Part shown: positions 5,572-11,089 of the stretch, piece by piece
How positions within the stretch are numbered: the stretch's first letter is position 1
Layout: each line of letters begins with the position of its first letter
Assembly: GCA_017430835.1 (NCBI GenBank)
Contig: JAFRMD010000163.1
Span: forward strand, 1 to 13,408
Direction of reading: 5' to 3'
Origin: Methanosphaera sp.
Lineage (GTDB): Archaea; Methanobacteriota; Methanobacteria; Methanobacteriales; Methanobacteriaceae
Length of the DNA: 13,408 nt
Position numbers and translations under genes: made by a program
Notes under the pieces: generated by a model
Told to the model about the DNA's origin: nothing
Database searches by the model: none
Seen by the model: the letters and a program-made list of their open reading frames with translations, nothing else

Positions 5572-5637
5572 ATGACATTTGTCATTGTCACATATTACAT
5601 TTGTCATCTTGAAATTTTAGATTTTTGGATGTATAAT
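5572..5637 (+). promoter_or_regulatory. Double operator and promoter of gene K
   Basis: ATGACATTTGTCAT (5572-5585) and ATTACATTTGTCAT (5594-5607) are exactly 22 bp apart. TTGAAA (5609-5614), 17 nt, TATAAT (5632-5637) follow. This is the clearest example of the helically phased operator pair. Confidence 0.88.
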
Positions 5638-5680
5638 GAGTACATAATAAAAAACAAAACAAAACAAAGGAGATGTAAAA

Positions 5681-5998
5681 ATGGAAAACAAAATTGAACG
5701 CATGAAGATGATTAAGGCAATGGAATTTATTGCTCGCAATGTCAATAATGAGCAGGTGTTCAATATTTGGCTTGCTGATGGTATCGGAGATGGGGAAATC
5801 GAATATGGTGATCTGAATGTCACCGAAGCGGATACAGAAGGTTATTATTGCGGTGGTGATGGTTGGGAACAGGATGAAGCAGACGAACATTTTGCCGATT
5901 TGATGGATACCTTTATGTTTATGATGGATAAAGCGTATAAAAACGGTGGTTTGTATTGTGGCGATGTTTGCGGAGGTGAAAAACCACATAAAGAATAA
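5681..5998 (+). CDS. Acidic small phage-type protein K (105 aa)
   Basis: AAAGGAG (5666-5672) is eight bases before ATG 5681. The N-terminal helix-like region, about 1-32 (MKAMEFIARNVNNEQVFNIW within MENKIERMK...), leads to DGIGDGEI (33-40). A middle acidic stretch (WEQDEADEHFADLMDTF) follows, then a Cys-x3-Cys near the end (YCGDVCGG). Acidic residues outnumber basic ones by about 15. The pattern V-N-(N/D)-E-x-V-F-x-x-W-L-x-x-G-(I/V)-x-D-G-(E/D)-I seems familiar from an unnamed family in Bacillota phages. Function is unknown; the two late Cys could bind metal. A 151-codon minus-strand ORF here is a shadow of this gene. Confidence 0.85.
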   Translation: MENKIERMKMIKAMEFIARNVNNEQVFNIWLADGIGDGEIEYGDLNVTEADTEGYYCGGDGWEQDEADEHFADLMDTFMFMMDKAYKNGGLYCGDVCGGEKPHKE

Positions 5999-6008
5999 TA
6001 AAAACAGA

Positions 6009-6033
6009 TAGAGCAGAAATGCTCTATTTTTTT
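6009..6033 (+). terminator. Intrinsic terminator of gene K (GAAA loop)
   Basis: TAGAGCA (6009-6015), GNRA-type loop GAAA, TGCTCTA (6020-6026), then T7. Confidence 0.9.
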
Positions 6034-6043
6034 GTTTATACAT

Positions 6044-6119
6044 TTATACTCAGATTATTTTCTGATTGAGTTTCTGAGTATAAATTTTTTATTTTCTGAT
6101 TTTGATATTTATACTCAGA
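6044..6119. repeat. TATACTCAGA repeat cluster 7
   Basis: Forward 6044-6054 and reverse 6073-6083 (gap 18), then forward 6109-6119. Confidence 0.9.
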
Positions 6120-6127
6120 TAAAAACT

Positions 6128-6193
6128 ATGATTTTTGTCATGTAATAAATGTGACAAATGCCACTTGATTTATTTTTGTTCTGACTGTATAAT
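6128..6193 (+). promoter_or_regulatory. Double operator and promoter of gene L
   Basis: ATGATTTTTGTCAT (6128-6141) and GTGACAAATGCCAC (6151-6164), 23 bp apart, then TTGATT (6165-6170), 17 nt, TATAAT (6188-6193). Confidence 0.85.
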
Positions 6194-6224
6194 AAGTGTA
6201 TAATAAAAAACATGGAGGTAAAAA

Positions 6225-6386
6225 ATGATTACAGATGATAAAATTACTATTCAGGATATCCGCGAGATGATTTGGAACCTGAAAATGGATGTTGTACAAG
6301 GTGATTATGATGAAGATGAACAGGAATCAAAAACAGACATTCTTGATGAGCTTGATGACCTTTGTTCTGCTTATCTTGACTTGTAA
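6225..6386 (+). CDS. Small acidic protein L (53 aa)
   Basis: A GGAGG site in CATGGAGGTAAAA precedes ATG 6225. I count 17 Asp/Glu against 4 Lys/Arg. Residues 1-25 look helical (TIQDIREMIWNLKMDVV), then an acidic linker (GDYDEDEQE), then a second helix (ILDELDDLCSAYL), consistent with a helical hairpin. No family is recognised. A monocistronic unit with a long perfect terminator stem immediately after; below usual ORF length cut-offs but supported by every expression signal. Confidence 0.82.
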   Translation: MITDDKITIQDIREMIWNLKMDVVQGDYDEDEQESKTDILDELDDLCSAYLDL

Positions 6387-6390
6387 TTGG

Positions 6391-6427
6391 AATAATTGTT
6401 CGGGATTTCCGAACAATTATTTTTTTT
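6391..6427 (+). terminator. Strong terminator of gene L
   Basis: A perfect 13-bp stem (AATAATTGTTCGG 6391-6403 with CCGAACAATTATT 6409-6421), loop GATTT, and a continuing T run. Confidence 0.93.
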
Positions 6428-6435
6428 ACTTATAT

Positions 6436-6478
6436 TTATGCTCAGACACAAGATAGCAATTATATACTCAGAGTATAT
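6436..6478. repeat. TATACTCAGA repeat cluster 8 with a fused palindrome
   Basis: A TGCTCAGA variant lies at 6436-6446. ATATACTC-A-GAGTATAT (6462-6478) is a forward and a reverse copy fused into one perfect 17-bp palindrome with no gap. Confidence 0.85.
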
Positions 6479-6480
6479 TA

Positions 6481-6545
6481 GTGACAAATGTCATGTCATC
6501 AATATTACAAATGTCACTTGTAATAATAAAAAATATGATTATAAT
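6481..6545 (+). promoter_or_regulatory. Double operator and promoter of gene M
   Basis: GTGACAAATGTCAT (6481-6494) and ATTACAAATGTCAC (6504-6517), then TTGTAA (6518-6523), 16 nt, TATAAT (6540-6545). The distal site is again 37 nt from the -35. Confidence 0.82.
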
Positions 6546-6574
6546 TAAAGAAAAAAACAAAGGAGATAAAAATC

Positions 6575-6775
6575 ATGTTTATTCATACACTTGTTCGGAA
6601 ATCAGATTATATGGTAGTTTTTGCTACTGATGATTATGACGAATATCGGGAATTTATTTTCAAACATTTTCCTGTCCGTTCATACGAAATCAGTGGTCAT
6701 ATGGTAAATTTGAAATCACGTAATTTTGTGTATAATTGCACAAAACTTAATAAAGATTTATTTGATGTAGAATAA
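6575..6775 (+). CDS. Small hypothetical protein M (66 aa)
   Basis: AAAGGAG (6559-6565) is nine bases before ATG 6575. The protein is compact: a beta-like start (MFIHTLVRKSDYMVVFATDD), a helix-like YDEYREFIFKHFP, then a second beta-like half (SYEISGHMVNLKSRNFVYNC). The beta-helix-beta outline with an FATDDYDEYREF turn suggests a small ferredoxin-like or similar fold; this is only inferred from pattern. A terminator follows the stop by a few bases. Confidence 0.82.
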   Translation: MFIHTLVRKSDYMVVFATDDYDEYREFIFKHFPVRSYEISGHMVNLKSRNFVYNCTKLNKDLFDVE

Positions 6776-6781
6776 GCAAAC

Positions 6782-6809
6782 AGGGGATTAAAAAATCCCC
6801 TAATTTTTT
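6782..6809 (+). terminator. Intrinsic terminator of gene M
   Basis: AGGGGATT (6782-6789), loop AAAA, AATCCCCT (6794-6801), then a T tract. Confidence 0.9.
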
Positions 6810-6819
6810 GTTAATATAT

Positions 6820-6858
6820 TTATACTCAGATTCCGATTATATGATTATCTGAGTATAA
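6820..6858. repeat. TATACTCAGA repeat cluster 9
   Basis: One inverted pair: forward 6820-6830, reverse 6848-6858, gap 17 nt. Confidence 0.9.
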
Positions 6859-6873
6859 TGTTTAATAAAATGT

Positions 6874-6939
6874 ATGACATTTGTCACATCATATATATGA
6901 CAAAATACACTTGAATTATTTTCAGATTGGCTGTAAAAT
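6874..6939 (+). promoter_or_regulatory. Double operator and promoter of gene N
   Basis: ATGACATTTGTCAC (6874-6887) and the half-degenerate ATGACAAAATACAC (6897-6910), then TTGAAT (6911-6916), 17 nt, TAAAAT (6934-6939). Confidence 0.82.
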
Positions 6940-6975
6940 AAGTATATAAACAAAAACAAAGGAGATAACAAAGTC

Positions 6976-7182
6976 ATGAAAAAAACAGACATTATCAATC
7001 AGATTTTTGCAAATTATGTAGTGGCAAAAATTTTATATGAAGAAAAAGAAACGGAATACTGGGCAGGAGCAAAAAATCAAGCATGGCATTTGATTTTTTG
7101 TCTTGACTTGGTTGATAAATATTCTAAATGGGAAAAAGAAAACGAAAAATATTATAAAAACAGTCTTGATCTTATAGCATAA
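6976..7182 (+). CDS. Small helical protein N (68 aa)
   Basis: AAAGGAG (6958-6964) lies 11 bases before ATG 6976. The sequence looks all-helical: IINQIFANYVVAKILYEEKE, then AGAKNQAWHLIFCLDLVDKY, then an E/K-rich tail (KWEKENEKYYKN). It is near neutral, unlike several acidic neighbours. A helical bundle or dimer is plausible; no family is recognised. Terminator follows directly. Confidence 0.82.
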   Translation: MKKTDIINQIFANYVVAKILYEEKETEYWAGAKNQAWHLIFCLDLVDKYSKWEKENEKYYKNSLDLIA

Positions 7183-7190
7183 ATAAATAA

Positions 7191-7214
7191 AGGGGAGAAT
7201 GTCCCCTAATTTTT
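7191..7214 (+). terminator. Intrinsic terminator of gene N
   Basis: AGGGGA (7191-7196) with TCCCCT (7202-7207), loop GAATG, then T5. Confidence 0.88.
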
Positions 7215-7225
7215 ATTAACAATAT

Positions 7226-7303
7226 TTATACTCAGATAATAAATTTCGATTGCGTATATCTGAGTATAAATTTTTATTTTTTATTTTAAGATTTATGCTC
7301 AGG
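7226..7303. repeat. TATACTCAGA repeat cluster 10
   Basis: Forward 7226-7236 and reverse 7259-7269 (gap 22); forward variant TTATGCTCAGG at 7293-7303. Confidence 0.88.
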
Positions 7304-7312
7304 TATGAGAAT

Positions 7313-7378
7313 GTGACTTTTGTCATGTAATATATATGACATTCTACTCTTGTAAAATTTTGATTTAAGATGTAAAAT
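7313..7378 (+). promoter_or_regulatory. Double operator and promoter of O-P
   Basis: GTGACTTTTGTCAT (7313-7326) and a degenerate ATGACATTCTACTC (7336-7349), then TTGTAA (7350-7355), 17 nt, TAAAAT (7373-7378). Confidence 0.8.
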
Positions 7379-7410
7379 GTATTTATAATAAAAAAACAAA
7401 GGAGATAAAG

Positions 7411-7635
7411 ATGATGGATAAAAATAGTGTTGATTATGCTTTTCAGATGTTTTACGACTTTTGCAGTATGTCTGATGAAGAGTTTAATGAAAAATATCCT
7501 GATGAACCAGAAGAGTTTTCCCATCCTATCCATGGTAAACAGGTTGGTACATGGGATGGAGATGCATATCATTATCCTTGTCCTGTTTATGAGGATGGTT
7601 ATATTGATTATGCGTGGGGATATATGGGAGACTAA
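7411..7635 (+). CDS. Small acidic protein O (74 aa)
   Basis: AAAGGAG (7398-7404) precedes tandem ATGs at 7411 and 7414; the second gives the 9-nt spacing usual here, so the protein may be 73 aa. It is strongly acidic (about 17 Asp/Glu to 3 Lys). A helical, aromatic N-terminus (VDYAFQMFYDFCSMSDEEF) is followed by a Pro/Gly/Tyr-rich half (HPIHGKQVGTWDGDAYHY) that looks like extended or beta structure. It is the first gene of a pair; its TAA overlaps the ribosome site of P. The overlapping ORF in the next frame is a shadow. Confidence 0.83.
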   Translation: MMDKNSVDYAFQMFYDFCSMSDEEFNEKYPDEPEEFSHPIHGKQVGTWDGDAYHYPCPVYEDGYIDYAWGYMGD

Positions 7636-7647
7636 GGAGACATAAAA

Positions 7648-7824
7648 ATGGAAAAAGATAAAATTAAACGTTATGATGAATTATGGGAAAAGAAGTATGA
7701 AAAAGGTTTAAGATTCACTAATCAGGAATCTCTCGAATTTTTTCATCTTAGTTATGAATTAGCAGAAGAATCCAATAAGCAAGCGTTCTATGAAGTACTT
7801 GAAGCAGGTGATTATAGAATGTAG
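7648..7824 (+). CDS. Small helical protein P (58 aa)
   Basis: AAGGAG overlaps the stop of O, eight bases before ATG 7648, so O and P are co-translated from one mRNA. The protein is highly charged and looks helical throughout: IKRYDELWEKKYEKG, then a Ser/Glu-rich middle, then SYELAEESNKQAFYEVLEAG. No recognisable family. A strong terminator comes six bases after the stop. It is below usual ORF cut-offs. Confidence 0.83.
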   Translation: MEKDKIKRYDELWEKKYEKGLRFTNQESLEFFHLSYELAEESNKQAFYEVLEAGDYRM

Positions 7825-7830
7825 AAATAA

Positions 7831-7857
7831 AAAGAGGATATTTCTATCCTCTTTTTA
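7831..7857 (+). terminator. Intrinsic terminator of O-P
   Basis: AAAGAGGATA (7831-7840), loop TTTC, TATCCTCTTT (7845-7854), followed by further T. Confidence 0.9.
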
Positions 7858-7867
7858 TTAAGAATAT

Positions 7868-8027
7868 TTATACTCAGATAGTGTCAAAATTGTTAATATA
7901 ATATCAAAAACAGATATAAAATTGTAATTATGGATAATATATTAACAACTGAGTATAAATATTTGTTTTTGTACTTTGAGGTTTATACTCAGAAAAAATA
8001 ACGTTGTGGCGTTATATCTGAGTATAT
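7868..8027. repeat. TATACTCAGA repeat cluster 11 (two pairs)
   Basis: Forward 7868-7878 and reverse 7948-7958 enclose a further perfect 10-bp inverted repeat (TTGTTAATAT 7890-7899, ATATTAACAA 7939-7948). Second pair: forward 7983-7993, reverse 8017-8027. No gene lies in 7825-8163. Confidence 0.88.
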
Positions 8028-8030
8028 AAA

Positions 8031-8106
8031 ATGACATTTGTCATATGAAAAATATGACAAATGATTTGTCATAATTCCTGTTCATTTTTCAAAAGTATGC
8101 TATAAT
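8031..8106 (+). promoter_or_regulatory. Operators and extended -10 promoter of gene Q
   Basis: ATGACATTTGTCAT (8031-8044) and a 19-bp palindrome ATGACAAAT-G-ATTTGTCAT (8054-8072). The -10 is TG-C-TATAAT (8098-8106), an extended -10. No good -35 is present at 17 nt (8078-8083 is CTGTTC), so this promoter differs from its neighbours. Confidence 0.75.
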
Positions 8107-8163
8107 TACCATTGTCAATGAGGTAGAAATAAAAAACAAAAAAAATAAAGGAGATAAAAAATT

Positions 8164-8337
8164 ATGAATACAAATAAGATTTTTGGTATCGTTATTGAAG
8201 GTGATAATTTCAAGGCTTATGAATTAAAAGAACTCGAAGGTTCGGGGATTTATGTAAACTATGTGTTACAGTGTACAACGGCACAAGTAAACAACGTTGT
8301 AAGAATGTTGAATGAAATTAAAAAAACGATTGAATGA
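8164..8337 (+). CDS. Small hypothetical protein Q (57 aa)
   Basis: AAAGGAG (8147-8153) is ten bases before ATG 8164. The outline is beta-beta-helix: KIFGIVIEGDNFKAYELKEL, GIYVNYVLQC, then TTAQVNNVVRMLNEIKKTI. The last part looks amphipathic. No family is recognised. It is translated from a leader that begins with CATTGTCAATGAGG, a word shared with genes T and X. A strong terminator follows. Confidence 0.82.
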   Translation: MNTNKIFGIVIEGDNFKAYELKELEGSGIYVNYVLQCTTAQVNNVVRMLNEIKKTIE

Positions 8338-8344
8338 ATTTTAG

Positions 8345-8377
8345 AATAGTCGCTTGAAATATAGCGACTATTTTTTA
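8345..8377 (+). terminator. Intrinsic terminator of gene Q
   Basis: AATAGTCGCT (8345-8354) and AGCGACTATT (8363-8372), loop of eight, then T run. Confidence 0.92.
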
Positions 8378-8386
8378 TATTAATAT

Positions 8387-8524
8387 TTATACTCAGATAG
8401 GGAACAATGGATGATAATTTTAGAAAAAATGTTCAGTAAAAAACTGAGTATAAATATTTGATTTTTTGAATATTGTAATTATACTCAGATAATATGATGA
8501 TGCTGTTTGATAGTCTGAGTATAA
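8387..8524. repeat. TATACTCAGA repeat cluster 12 (two pairs)
   Basis: Forward 8387-8397 with reverse 8443-8453 (gap 45), and forward 8479-8489 with reverse 8514-8524 (gap 24). No gene lies in 8338-8656. Confidence 0.9.
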
Positions 8525-8529
8525 TTATT

Positions 8530-8619
8530 AAGACGAATGTCATATAAAATAATATGACAAATATCATGTCATAATTTGCAAAATGTCACCTTGATTAATT
8601 TTGAGTTATCCATTAAAAT
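8530..8619 (+). promoter_or_regulatory. Triple operator and promoter of gene R
   Basis: AAGACGAATGTCAT (8530-8543), ATGACAAATATCAT (8554-8567) and TTGCAAAATGTCAC (8576-8589) are spaced 24 and 22 bp. TTGATT (8591-8596), 17 nt, TAAAAT (8614-8619) follow. Confidence 0.82.
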
Positions 8620-8656
8620 AGATGTATAAATAAACAAAACAAAGGAGATAAAAATC

Positions 8657-8914
8657 ATGAAAAACACAAAAGCTCTCAACCTGAAAAATATGAAGGAAAC
8701 ACTTATCAATTATAGTGGTTTTCAGGATGAAATGAACAAAATTTGGGATACCTTTCATCAGATGGCTTGCATGGATTTCATTTCTCATGAAACATGGATG
8801 AAGTTCTTCAATGAATGTTCTGGATGGGTAATAGATGGTGATAATGTCATTGACACCAAACGTGATAATAAAGTTATTTGGGTTTACAATTCAGAAACGA
8901 CATACAAAGCATAA
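8657..8914 (+). CDS. Small hypothetical protein R (85 aa)
   Basis: AAAGGAG (8641-8647) is nine bases before ATG 8657 in the standard leader. A basic N-terminus (MKNTKALNLKNMKETL) leads into a helical, aromatic Met-rich middle (DEMNKIWDTFHQMACMDF, WMKFFNEC) and a beta-like end (GWVIDGDNVID, KVIWVYNSETTY). No family is recognised. It is a monocistronic unit with an 11-base gap to a terminator. Confidence 0.83.
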   Translation: MKNTKALNLKNMKETLINYSGFQDEMNKIWDTFHQMACMDFISHETWMKFFNECSGWVIDGDNVIDTKRDNKVIWVYNSETTYKA

Positions 8915-8920
8915 ACCAAT

Positions 8921-8957
8921 AATCCCAATCTTAAAAAAGAGATTGGGATTGTTTTGT
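8921..8957 (+). terminator. Intrinsic terminator of gene R
   Basis: AATCCCAATC (8921-8930) and GATTGGGATT (8941-8950) form a perfect 10-bp stem, followed by an interrupted T tail (GTTTTGTT). Confidence 0.85.
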
Positions 8958-8966
8958 TAATAATTT

Positions 8967-9077
8967 ATATACTCAGATAATAATATGATAATATGACTGA
9001 GTATAATTATTTTTTTTATGTTTTTGAATTTTATACTCAAGATTTAACTTTCCGATTACTGATTTATCTGAGTATAT
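8967..9077. repeat. TATACTCAGA repeat cluster 13 (two pairs)
   Basis: Forward 8967-8977, reverse 8996-9006, forward variant with an extra A (TTATACTCAAGA, 9031-9042), reverse 9067-9077. Confidence 0.88.
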
Positions 9078-9090
9078 AAATTTCTGATAT

Positions 9091-9156
9091 ATGATTTTTG
9101 TCATGTCATGATTATTACATTTGACATCTTGTAAGATTTTGAATTTTGATTAAAAT
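9091..9156 (+). promoter_or_regulatory. Double operator and promoter of gene S
   Basis: ATGATTTTTGTCAT (9091-9104) and ATTACATTTGACAT (9114-9127), then TTGTAA (9129-9134), 16 nt, TAAAAT (9151-9156). Confidence 0.78.
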
Positions 9157-9189
9157 TAAAGAAAAAACAAAACAAAGGAGATAAACAAA

Positions 9190-9543
9190 ATGAATATCCT
9201 GAAATCTGCTTTATTATCTGGTTTGGTTGCTCTGACCGTTCCCGCTATTCCTCATCAGGCTGAAATCGTCATTCCTACGGGAAAAACAGTTAATAGTGTA
9301 TGTGAAGTTGCGTATCATGTTTATGAACGTTGTGAACTTGAAAATAACATCACGATTTCATGGGATATGGATTCTAATGAATCAAAACATTTTTCAATTG
9401 AAAGATATATTGAAGGCGATATTAATGACGCTTTTATCATCAGCAAAAATAAACATGAGCAAGATAATTTTGTATGGTGGACATTTGACGTTGAAGGTTG
9501 GAGAAATGTGGATGAACACTGGTTTAATTTTAGAATGGGATAA
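9190..9543 (+). CDS. Putative exported small protein S (117 aa)
   Basis: AAAGGAG (9174-9180) is nine bases before ATG 9190. The N-terminus has signal-peptide features: Lys5, a hydrophobic core at about 7-20 (ALLSGLVALTVPAI), and a possible cleavage after HQA (residue 24). The mature part would be about 93 aa, Trp-rich and polar (ITISWDMDSNESKHF, FVWWTFDVEGWRNVDEHW), with two Cys near 38 and 48 that could form a disulfide. It is the only gene here with a plausible export signal, so it may act at the envelope or outside the cell. The core is short, so a non-exported protein remains possible. The stop codon lies in the terminator loop. Confidence 0.82.
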   Translation: MNILKSALLSGLVALTVPAIPHQAEIVIPTGKTVNSVCEVAYHVYERCELENNITISWDMDSNESKHFSIERYIEGDINDAFIISKNKHEQDNFVWWTFDVEGWRNVDEHWFNFRMG

Positions 9544-9557
9544 AATCCCATTTTTTT
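9534..9557 (+). terminator. Terminator overlapping the stop of gene S
   Basis: AATGGGAT (9534-9541), loop AAA, ATCCCATT (9545-9552), then T. The TAA stop (9541-9543) spans the stem-loop border. Confidence 0.88.
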
Positions 9558-9568
9558 GTTAATAATAT

Positions 9569-9699
9569 TTATACTCAGATAAATTGGATTGATTTCTGAA
9601 AACTTTTGTTCTGAGTATAAATATTAAATTTCTGTTTTTCAGATTTATACTCAGATTTTCTGATTATCAATTTTCGATTGCTGATTAGTCTGAGTATAT
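9569..9699. repeat. TATACTCAGA repeat cluster 14 (two pairs)
   Basis: Forward 9569-9579, reverse 9610-9620, forward 9645-9655, reverse 9689-9699. The last spacer holds TTTCTGATT/TTTTCGATTGCTGATT words, like those at about 175-200. Confidence 0.9.
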
Positions 9700-9736
9700 A
9701 TATTTTCCGATTAGTAATAAATGTTATATGATTAAT

Positions 9737-9800
9737 ATTACAATTTCAATGTCATATATTACAATTTTGCTCTTGACACTATAGTGGCATGGTGTATAAT
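9737..9800 (+). promoter_or_regulatory. Promoter of T-U with degenerate operators
   Basis: ATTACA-N7-TGTCAT spans 9737-9755, and a weak ATTACAATTTTGCT lies at 9758-9771. TTGACA (9773-9778), 16 nt, TATAAT (9795-9800) are perfect hexamers. Confidence 0.78.
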
Positions 9801-9805
9801 GAATA

Positions 9806-9820
9806 TTGTCAATGAGACAA
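9806..9820 (+). promoter_or_regulatory. 5'-terminal stem-loop of the T-U mRNA
   Basis: TTGTC (9806-9810), loop AATGA, GACAA (9816-9820). It starts about where transcription from the -10 at 9795-9800 should begin. Confidence 0.55.
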
Positions 9821-9835
9821 ATGAAAGGGGTTATG

Positions 9836-9973
9836 ATGACAGATTATGAGAAAAATATCCGCATAGAGCTTTGGGATAAGCTCAACAATGGTGAGATTTC
9901 AGAGGAAGAATGGGGTCTCTGGATGTGGGCAAATGGGCAAATGCCTGATGATTATATCTCTGATGACGATTAA
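9836..9973 (+). CDS. Very small acidic protein T (45 aa)
   Basis: AAAGGGG (9824-9830) is five bases before ATG 9836; the tandem ATG at 9833 is only two bases away, so I prefer 9836. I count 13 Asp/Glu and 3 Lys/Arg, with four Trp clustered around WDKL and EEEWGLWMWANG, and an Asp-rich end (DDYISDDD). It looks like a helix followed by an acidic tail. Some short bacterial and phage proteins carry a similar L-x-x-G-x-I-(S/T)-x-E-E-(W/F) helix, but I cannot name a family. It pairs with U, whose AAGGAGG overlaps the stop. Confidence 0.78.
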   Translation: MTDYEKNIRIELWDKLNNGEISEEEWGLWMWANGQMPDDYISDDD

Positions 9974-9982
9974 GGAGGTGTT

Positions 9983-10150
9983 ATGTATAATTGGAGCTTA
10001 TGGCGTGATGGTAGTGGCAATTACCACGTTTTTGAGGAAGGTAATTCACTTATGCCTCAAAACGGTGTAGGTGGTTGGGAAATCGTTGATTATGGTTTGA
10101 CGATTGAACAGGCTGATTATCAGCTTTTCAAATATAACGGTTGGGATTAA
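9983..10150 (+). CDS. Small hypothetical protein U (55 aa)
   Basis: AAGGAGG starts on the TAA of T and leads to ATG 9983, so T-U is a tight bicistron. The protein looks all-beta with many aromatics and Gly: MYNWSLWRDGSGNYHVFEEG, then NGVGGWEIVDYGLT, then a short helix-like IEQADYQLFKYNG. Its last codons and TAA form half of the terminator palindrome. No family is recognised. A 60-codon ORF starting at 9888 in another frame is a shadow. Confidence 0.82.
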   Translation: MYNWSLWRDGSGNYHVFEEGNSLMPQNGVGGWEIVDYGLTIEQADYQLFKYNGWD

Positions 10151-10166
10151 TCCCAACCAATTTTTT
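10139..10166 (+). terminator. Terminator built from the end of gene U
   Basis: GGTTGGGATTAATCCCAACC (10139-10158) is a perfect 20-bp palindrome that includes the last codons and the stop of U, followed by AA and T6. Confidence 0.9.
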
Positions 10167-10177
10167 ATTAAAAATAT

Positions 10178-10384
10178 ATATACTCAGATGTTTTGATTTT
10201 GCGATAGATGTCCTGAGTATATATATTTGTTTTCTGTTTTTGGAATTTATACTCAGACTTTATTTTTGTTCTAATAATAACGTAATAATAATTTTATACT
10301 CAGTCATTCTATACTGATAATATGATAATGTTAATATCTGAGTACAAATATCGTGATGTTGATGGTCAAAATGTCTGAGTATAT
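10178..10384. repeat. TATACTCAGA repeat cluster 15
   Basis: Forward 10178-10188, reverse 10212-10222 (CCTGAG variant), forward 10247-10257, forward 10294-10304, reverse variant 10337-10347 (AGTACAA), reverse 10374-10384. No gene lies in 10151-10502. Confidence 0.88.
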
Positions 10385-10387
10385 AAA

Positions 10388-10455
10388 GTGATGAATGTCA
10401 TATAAAAGATATGACAAATGTCACTATTGACTTAATTTAAAGTTAATGCTAAAAT
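10388..10455 (+). promoter_or_regulatory. Double operator and promoter of gene V
   Basis: GTGATGAATGTCAT (10388-10401) and ATGACAAATGTCAC (10411-10424), 23 bp apart, then TTGACT (10427-10432), 17 nt, TAAAAT (10450-10455). Confidence 0.85.
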
Positions 10456-10502
10456 GGTTACATAATAAAAAACAAAGACATAACAAAGGAGGAAAAAATC
10501 TT

Positions 10503-10772
10503 ATGTCTAACAATTCTGGAATTCGTTATCTTGCACCGTTGGATTCACGCAAATCCTTTTATGGGAAAGCATGGGAATATACTGATTATAACGGCGATAC
10601 CGTTTGTGTCAGTTACGGCACTCGTGTGGCACGGATCACACCTGAAGGAAAATGTGAGGTTAAGGGGTTGTATAGTGCTACAACAACCCGCCACATCAAG
10701 AGTTTCTTAACGTTGCATGGACTTCCTTATAATGATAGTAAGGATATTTTGAAGCGGTATTATCAGGCTTAA
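10503..10772 (+). CDS. Conserved phage-type protein V (89 aa)
   Basis: AAAGGAGG (10485-10492) sets the start at ATG 10503; a longer frame from 10446 begins upstream of the -10 and cannot be the start. Motifs: YGKAWEYTDYNGDT (20-33), SYGTRVARI (37-45), EGKCEVKGLYS (48-58) and YSATTTRHIKSFL (57-69), then LHGLPY. The combination S-Y-x-T-x-V-A then Y-S-x-T-T-x-R-H-I-x-x-F-L-x-x-x-G is one I associate with an unnamed family common in phages of Bacillota and other bacteria. Function is unknown. It is the best conserved-looking protein of the window, and its codons are less A/T-biased than its neighbours'. Confidence 0.87.
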   Translation: MSNNSGIRYLAPLDSRKSFYGKAWEYTDYNGDTVCVSYGTRVARITPEGKCEVKGLYSATTTRHIKSFLTLHGLPYNDSKDILKRYYQA

Positions 10773-10779
10773 ACAATAT

Positions 10780-10806
10780 GGGAAGGTTAAATACCTTCCC
10801 TTTTTT
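10780..10806 (+). terminator. Intrinsic terminator of gene V
   Basis: GGGAAGGT (10780-10787), loop TAAAT, ACCTTCCC (10793-10800), then T6. Confidence 0.93.
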
Positions 10807-10818
10807 ATTTAATGATAA

Positions 10819-11055
10819 TTATACTCAGATAATTTATATACTCAGACAATTTTGAACAAATTCAGATAAACAATTATGCTCAGATAATTTTAGATTTCTG
10901 TTTTAGAAATTATTTTTCAGATTACAGATTGTGCCTCTGAGTATAAAACTTCTGGTTGATCGAGATGAATTTTATACTCAGATAGAACTTGAAAGCAGAT
11001 TAAGATTTATACTCAGATGTTAATAATTTCCGATATACAGATTGTCTGAGTATAT
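10819..11055. repeat. TATACTCAGA repeat cluster 16 (seven copies)
   Basis: Forward 10819-10829, 10836-10846, 10874-10884 (TGCTCAGA), reverse 10936-10946, forward 10972-10982, 11007-11017, reverse 11045-11055. This is one of the densest arrays. Spacers contain AGATTTCTG/TTTTAGA/CAGATTA words. There is no gene in 10773-11192. Confidence 0.9.
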
Positions 11056-11089
11056 AGTTTGTAATTCCTGATTGTTAGATTAATCTAAT

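Noticed and set aside
5588..6043. 151-codon minus-strand ORF opposite gene K
   Set aside because: It has no ribosome site or promoter on the minus strand, its hydrophobic composition follows from the complement of an acidic gene, and gene K on the + strand has complete expression signals.
7427..7645. 72-codon ORF in another frame of gene O
   Set aside because: It begins inside gene O, ahead of which the AAAGGAG site and promoter are in place; no separate ribosome site was found.
9296..9562. 88-codon ORF in another frame of gene S
   Set aside because: It starts inside gene S without a ribosome site and runs through the terminator of S.
10446..10502. Longer N-terminus for gene V
   Set aside because: The upstream ATG lies before the -10 hexamer (10450-10455), so it could not be transcribed from this promoter.
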